Assembly (NCBI RefSeq): GCF_009184425.1
Contig: NZ_WELG01000001.1
Span: forward strand, 1,921,870 to 1,985,869
DNA: 64,000 nt
Direction: 5' to 3'
Origin: Flagellimonas olearia
GTDB lineage: Bacteria > Bacteroidota > Bacteroidia > Flavobacteriales > Flavobacteriaceae
Shown: positions 62,983 through 64,000 of the stretch, piece by piece
Layout of the letters: each line of letters begins with the position of its first letter
Numbering within the stretch: the stretch's first letter is position 1
Made by a program: the position numbers and the translations under genes
Notes under the pieces: generated by a model
Databases searched by the model: none
Told to the model about the DNA's origin: nothing
The model's input: the letters and a program-made list of their open reading frames with translations, nothing else

Positions 62983-63503
62983 GTTTGTTTACAAAAAATC
63001 CGAGAGTCGACATAAAGCCCTCGCACATTGATCAAAAATTGCACCGTGCGGGATGGATGGTCGTGGCCTTCAATACGGTTTTGGTCCTTGCGGTCTACAT
63101 GGACCTGCCGGAGACCATCCCCACCCATTTCAATTTTCAGGGCGAAGTGGACGGGTACGGGCATAAATCCACCCTTTGGGTGATTCCCATCCTCAGTGCT
63201 GTGCTACACCTGATCATGGGGCTTGTTGTCATGAAACTGAAACCGTGGCTTATGAACTATCCGGTCAAGGTCACCGAGGAAAACGCCCCCAAACTCTATC
63301 CGTTGGCCCTTCGTATGCTTGCAGTGATGAACTTCTGTTTTGTGATAGGCTTTTTGATCACCACCGGGATCATCCTCCTAAAACTCAAGGGCTGGGTAGA
63401 CACCTTGGAAGTGAAACTTTTGATCGCCCTATGGGTATTCAATGGATTTCTACCGCTTTACTATGCCTATAGAATGGTAGTGGTGGCAAGAAAAGAGGTC
63501 TAG
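62979..63503 (+). CDS. DUF1648 membrane protein
   Basis: A 174-residue protein with four hydrophobic helices. The DUF1648 core is visible: LPETIPTHFNFQGEVDGYGH followed by KSTLWVIPILSAVLHL. Proteins with this domain include the SdpI immunity group of Gram-positives, but no signature beyond DUF1648 supports that role here. The gene overlaps the upstream unknown gene by 4 bp and is followed by the repeat array. Confidence 0.85.
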   Translation: MSLFTKNPRVDIKPSHIDQKLHRAGWMVVAFNTVLVLAVYMDLPETIPTHFNFQGEVDGYGHKSTLWVIPILSAVLHLIMGLVVMKLKPWLMNYPVKVTEENAPKLYPLALRMLAVMNFCFVIGFLITTGIILLKLKGWVDTLEVKLLIALWVFNGFLPLYYAYRMVVVARKEV

Positions 63504-64000
63504 GTTCAATTCGAGTAAATCCGTGTCATTCGTGTCAAACCAAAAAAAAACGTCATTTCGACATGAGATGCAAAGCATCGATTGAGAAATCCCAACTAAC
63601 CCATAGATTTCTCACATTCGTTCGAAATGACAGAAGACATTGGAGAAAATCCGCGTAATTCGTGTCAAAAACCAAAAGAGATTTCTCGACTGCGCTCGAA
63701 ATGACAACAACAGGCAAAACGTCATTTCGACATGAGATGCAAAGCATCGATTGAGAAATCCCAACCAACCATAGATTTCTCACATTCGTTCGAAATGACA
63801 AATGCATTTGTGAAAATTCGTGTCATTCGTGTCAAACCATTACGCGTTTTGTCATCTTGAGCGCAGTCGAAAGGTGGACAAAACATCTCGACTGCGCTCG
63901 ATGTGACAAAAAAAGCAAAACGTCATTCCGACATGAGTCCCGAAAGCGGTCGGGACGATTGAGAAATCTGAATCCAAAAAGAGATTTCCCACAACTCCTT
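63504..64000. repeat. Array of dispersed GTCATTTCGA-type inverted repeats, running off the window
   Basis: No gene is visible in these 497 bp. Two near-identical units (63551-63632 and 63720-63800, differing by one or two bases) begin CGTCATTTCGACATGAGATG and end TTCGTTCGAAATGACA, so each can fold end to end. A third, diverged copy starts at 63921 and is cut by the window edge. Between them are TTCGTGTCATTCGTGTCAAA spacers (three versions) and two copies of TCTCGACTGCGCTCGA (63684, 63886). The same family occurs at 37149-37350. Confidence 0.85.

Noticed and set aside
63553-63807. Minus-strand 84-codon frame in the repeat array
   Set aside because: It reads straight through the repeats and repeats its own sequence, so it is a product of the repeat structure rather than a gene.
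63504-64000. CRISPR array
   Set aside because: The repeated units are long, imperfect and palindromic, and the spacers between them are themselves repeated, unlike unique CRISPR spacers.

Overview
The window is a 64 kb chromosomal segment of a Bacteroidota bacterium, most likely a marine Flavobacteriaceae (Muricauda/Allomuricauda-like; this is inferred from gene content, not from a marker gene). Pointers are the ECF sigma/FecR/TonB-receptor trio with an STN domain, DUF5916 and VCBS/UnbV surface proteins, LytTR two-component genes, ROK/MFS sugar genes, moderate GC, short intergenic gaps, and families of GTCATTTCGA-type intergenic repeats. No rRNA, tRNA, CRISPR, transposase or phage gene was found.

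Region 1 (1-16.7 kb) looks like an amino-sugar utilisation region. It starts with the tail of a sigma factor and a large VCBS/UnbV lipoprotein. Next come an N-acylglucosamine 2-epimerase, a ROK repressor, a sugar-porter permease, a Tat-exported DUF4434 protein and a DeoR regulator. A five-gene minus-strand operon (about 10.45-16.57 kb) follows: a ROK sugar kinase, an MFS permease, a UPF0309-type SIS-domain protein, a ChbG/YdjC deacetylase, and a secreted GH9 enzyme fused to a C-terminal NodB-like deacetylase domain. Its leader carries a palindrome with perfect 10-bp arms. I infer that N-acetylated glucosamine oligomers are deacetylated, cut, imported, phosphorylated and isomerised. No SusC/SusD pair lies inside the window.

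Region 2 (16.8-24.5 kb) holds a secreted sortilin/BNR-repeat protein and a hydroxyproline catabolic operon (4-hydroxyproline epimerase, semialdehyde dehydrogenase, DapA-family deaminase) with a divergent AraC regulator. The D-hydroxyproline oxidase step is missing locally.

Region 3 (24.5-35.7 kb) holds secreted and surface proteins (M13 peptidase, SnoaL-like lipoprotein, YD-repeat-like protein, DUF5916 barrel). They are followed by a translationally coupled LytTR regulator/histidine kinase pair and an outer-membrane receptor.

Region 4 (35.8-53.8 kb) is mostly housekeeping: a DnaQ/GIY-YIG nuclease, aldose epimerase, M20 peptidase, cysteine synthase, LolC/E-type permease, NamZ-type muramidase, sterol desaturase, queE, a HerA-like ATPase, an HxlR regulator with a hydrolase, folD and ffh.

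Region 5 (53.9-64 kb) has an unusual modular Asp-rich lipoprotein divergent from a complete sigma/FecR/TonB-receptor set, then mtfA, argS, two small genes and a dense array of dispersed repeats running off the window end. Many start codons were moved to fit signal peptides, and several genes appear to start with TTG or GTG.
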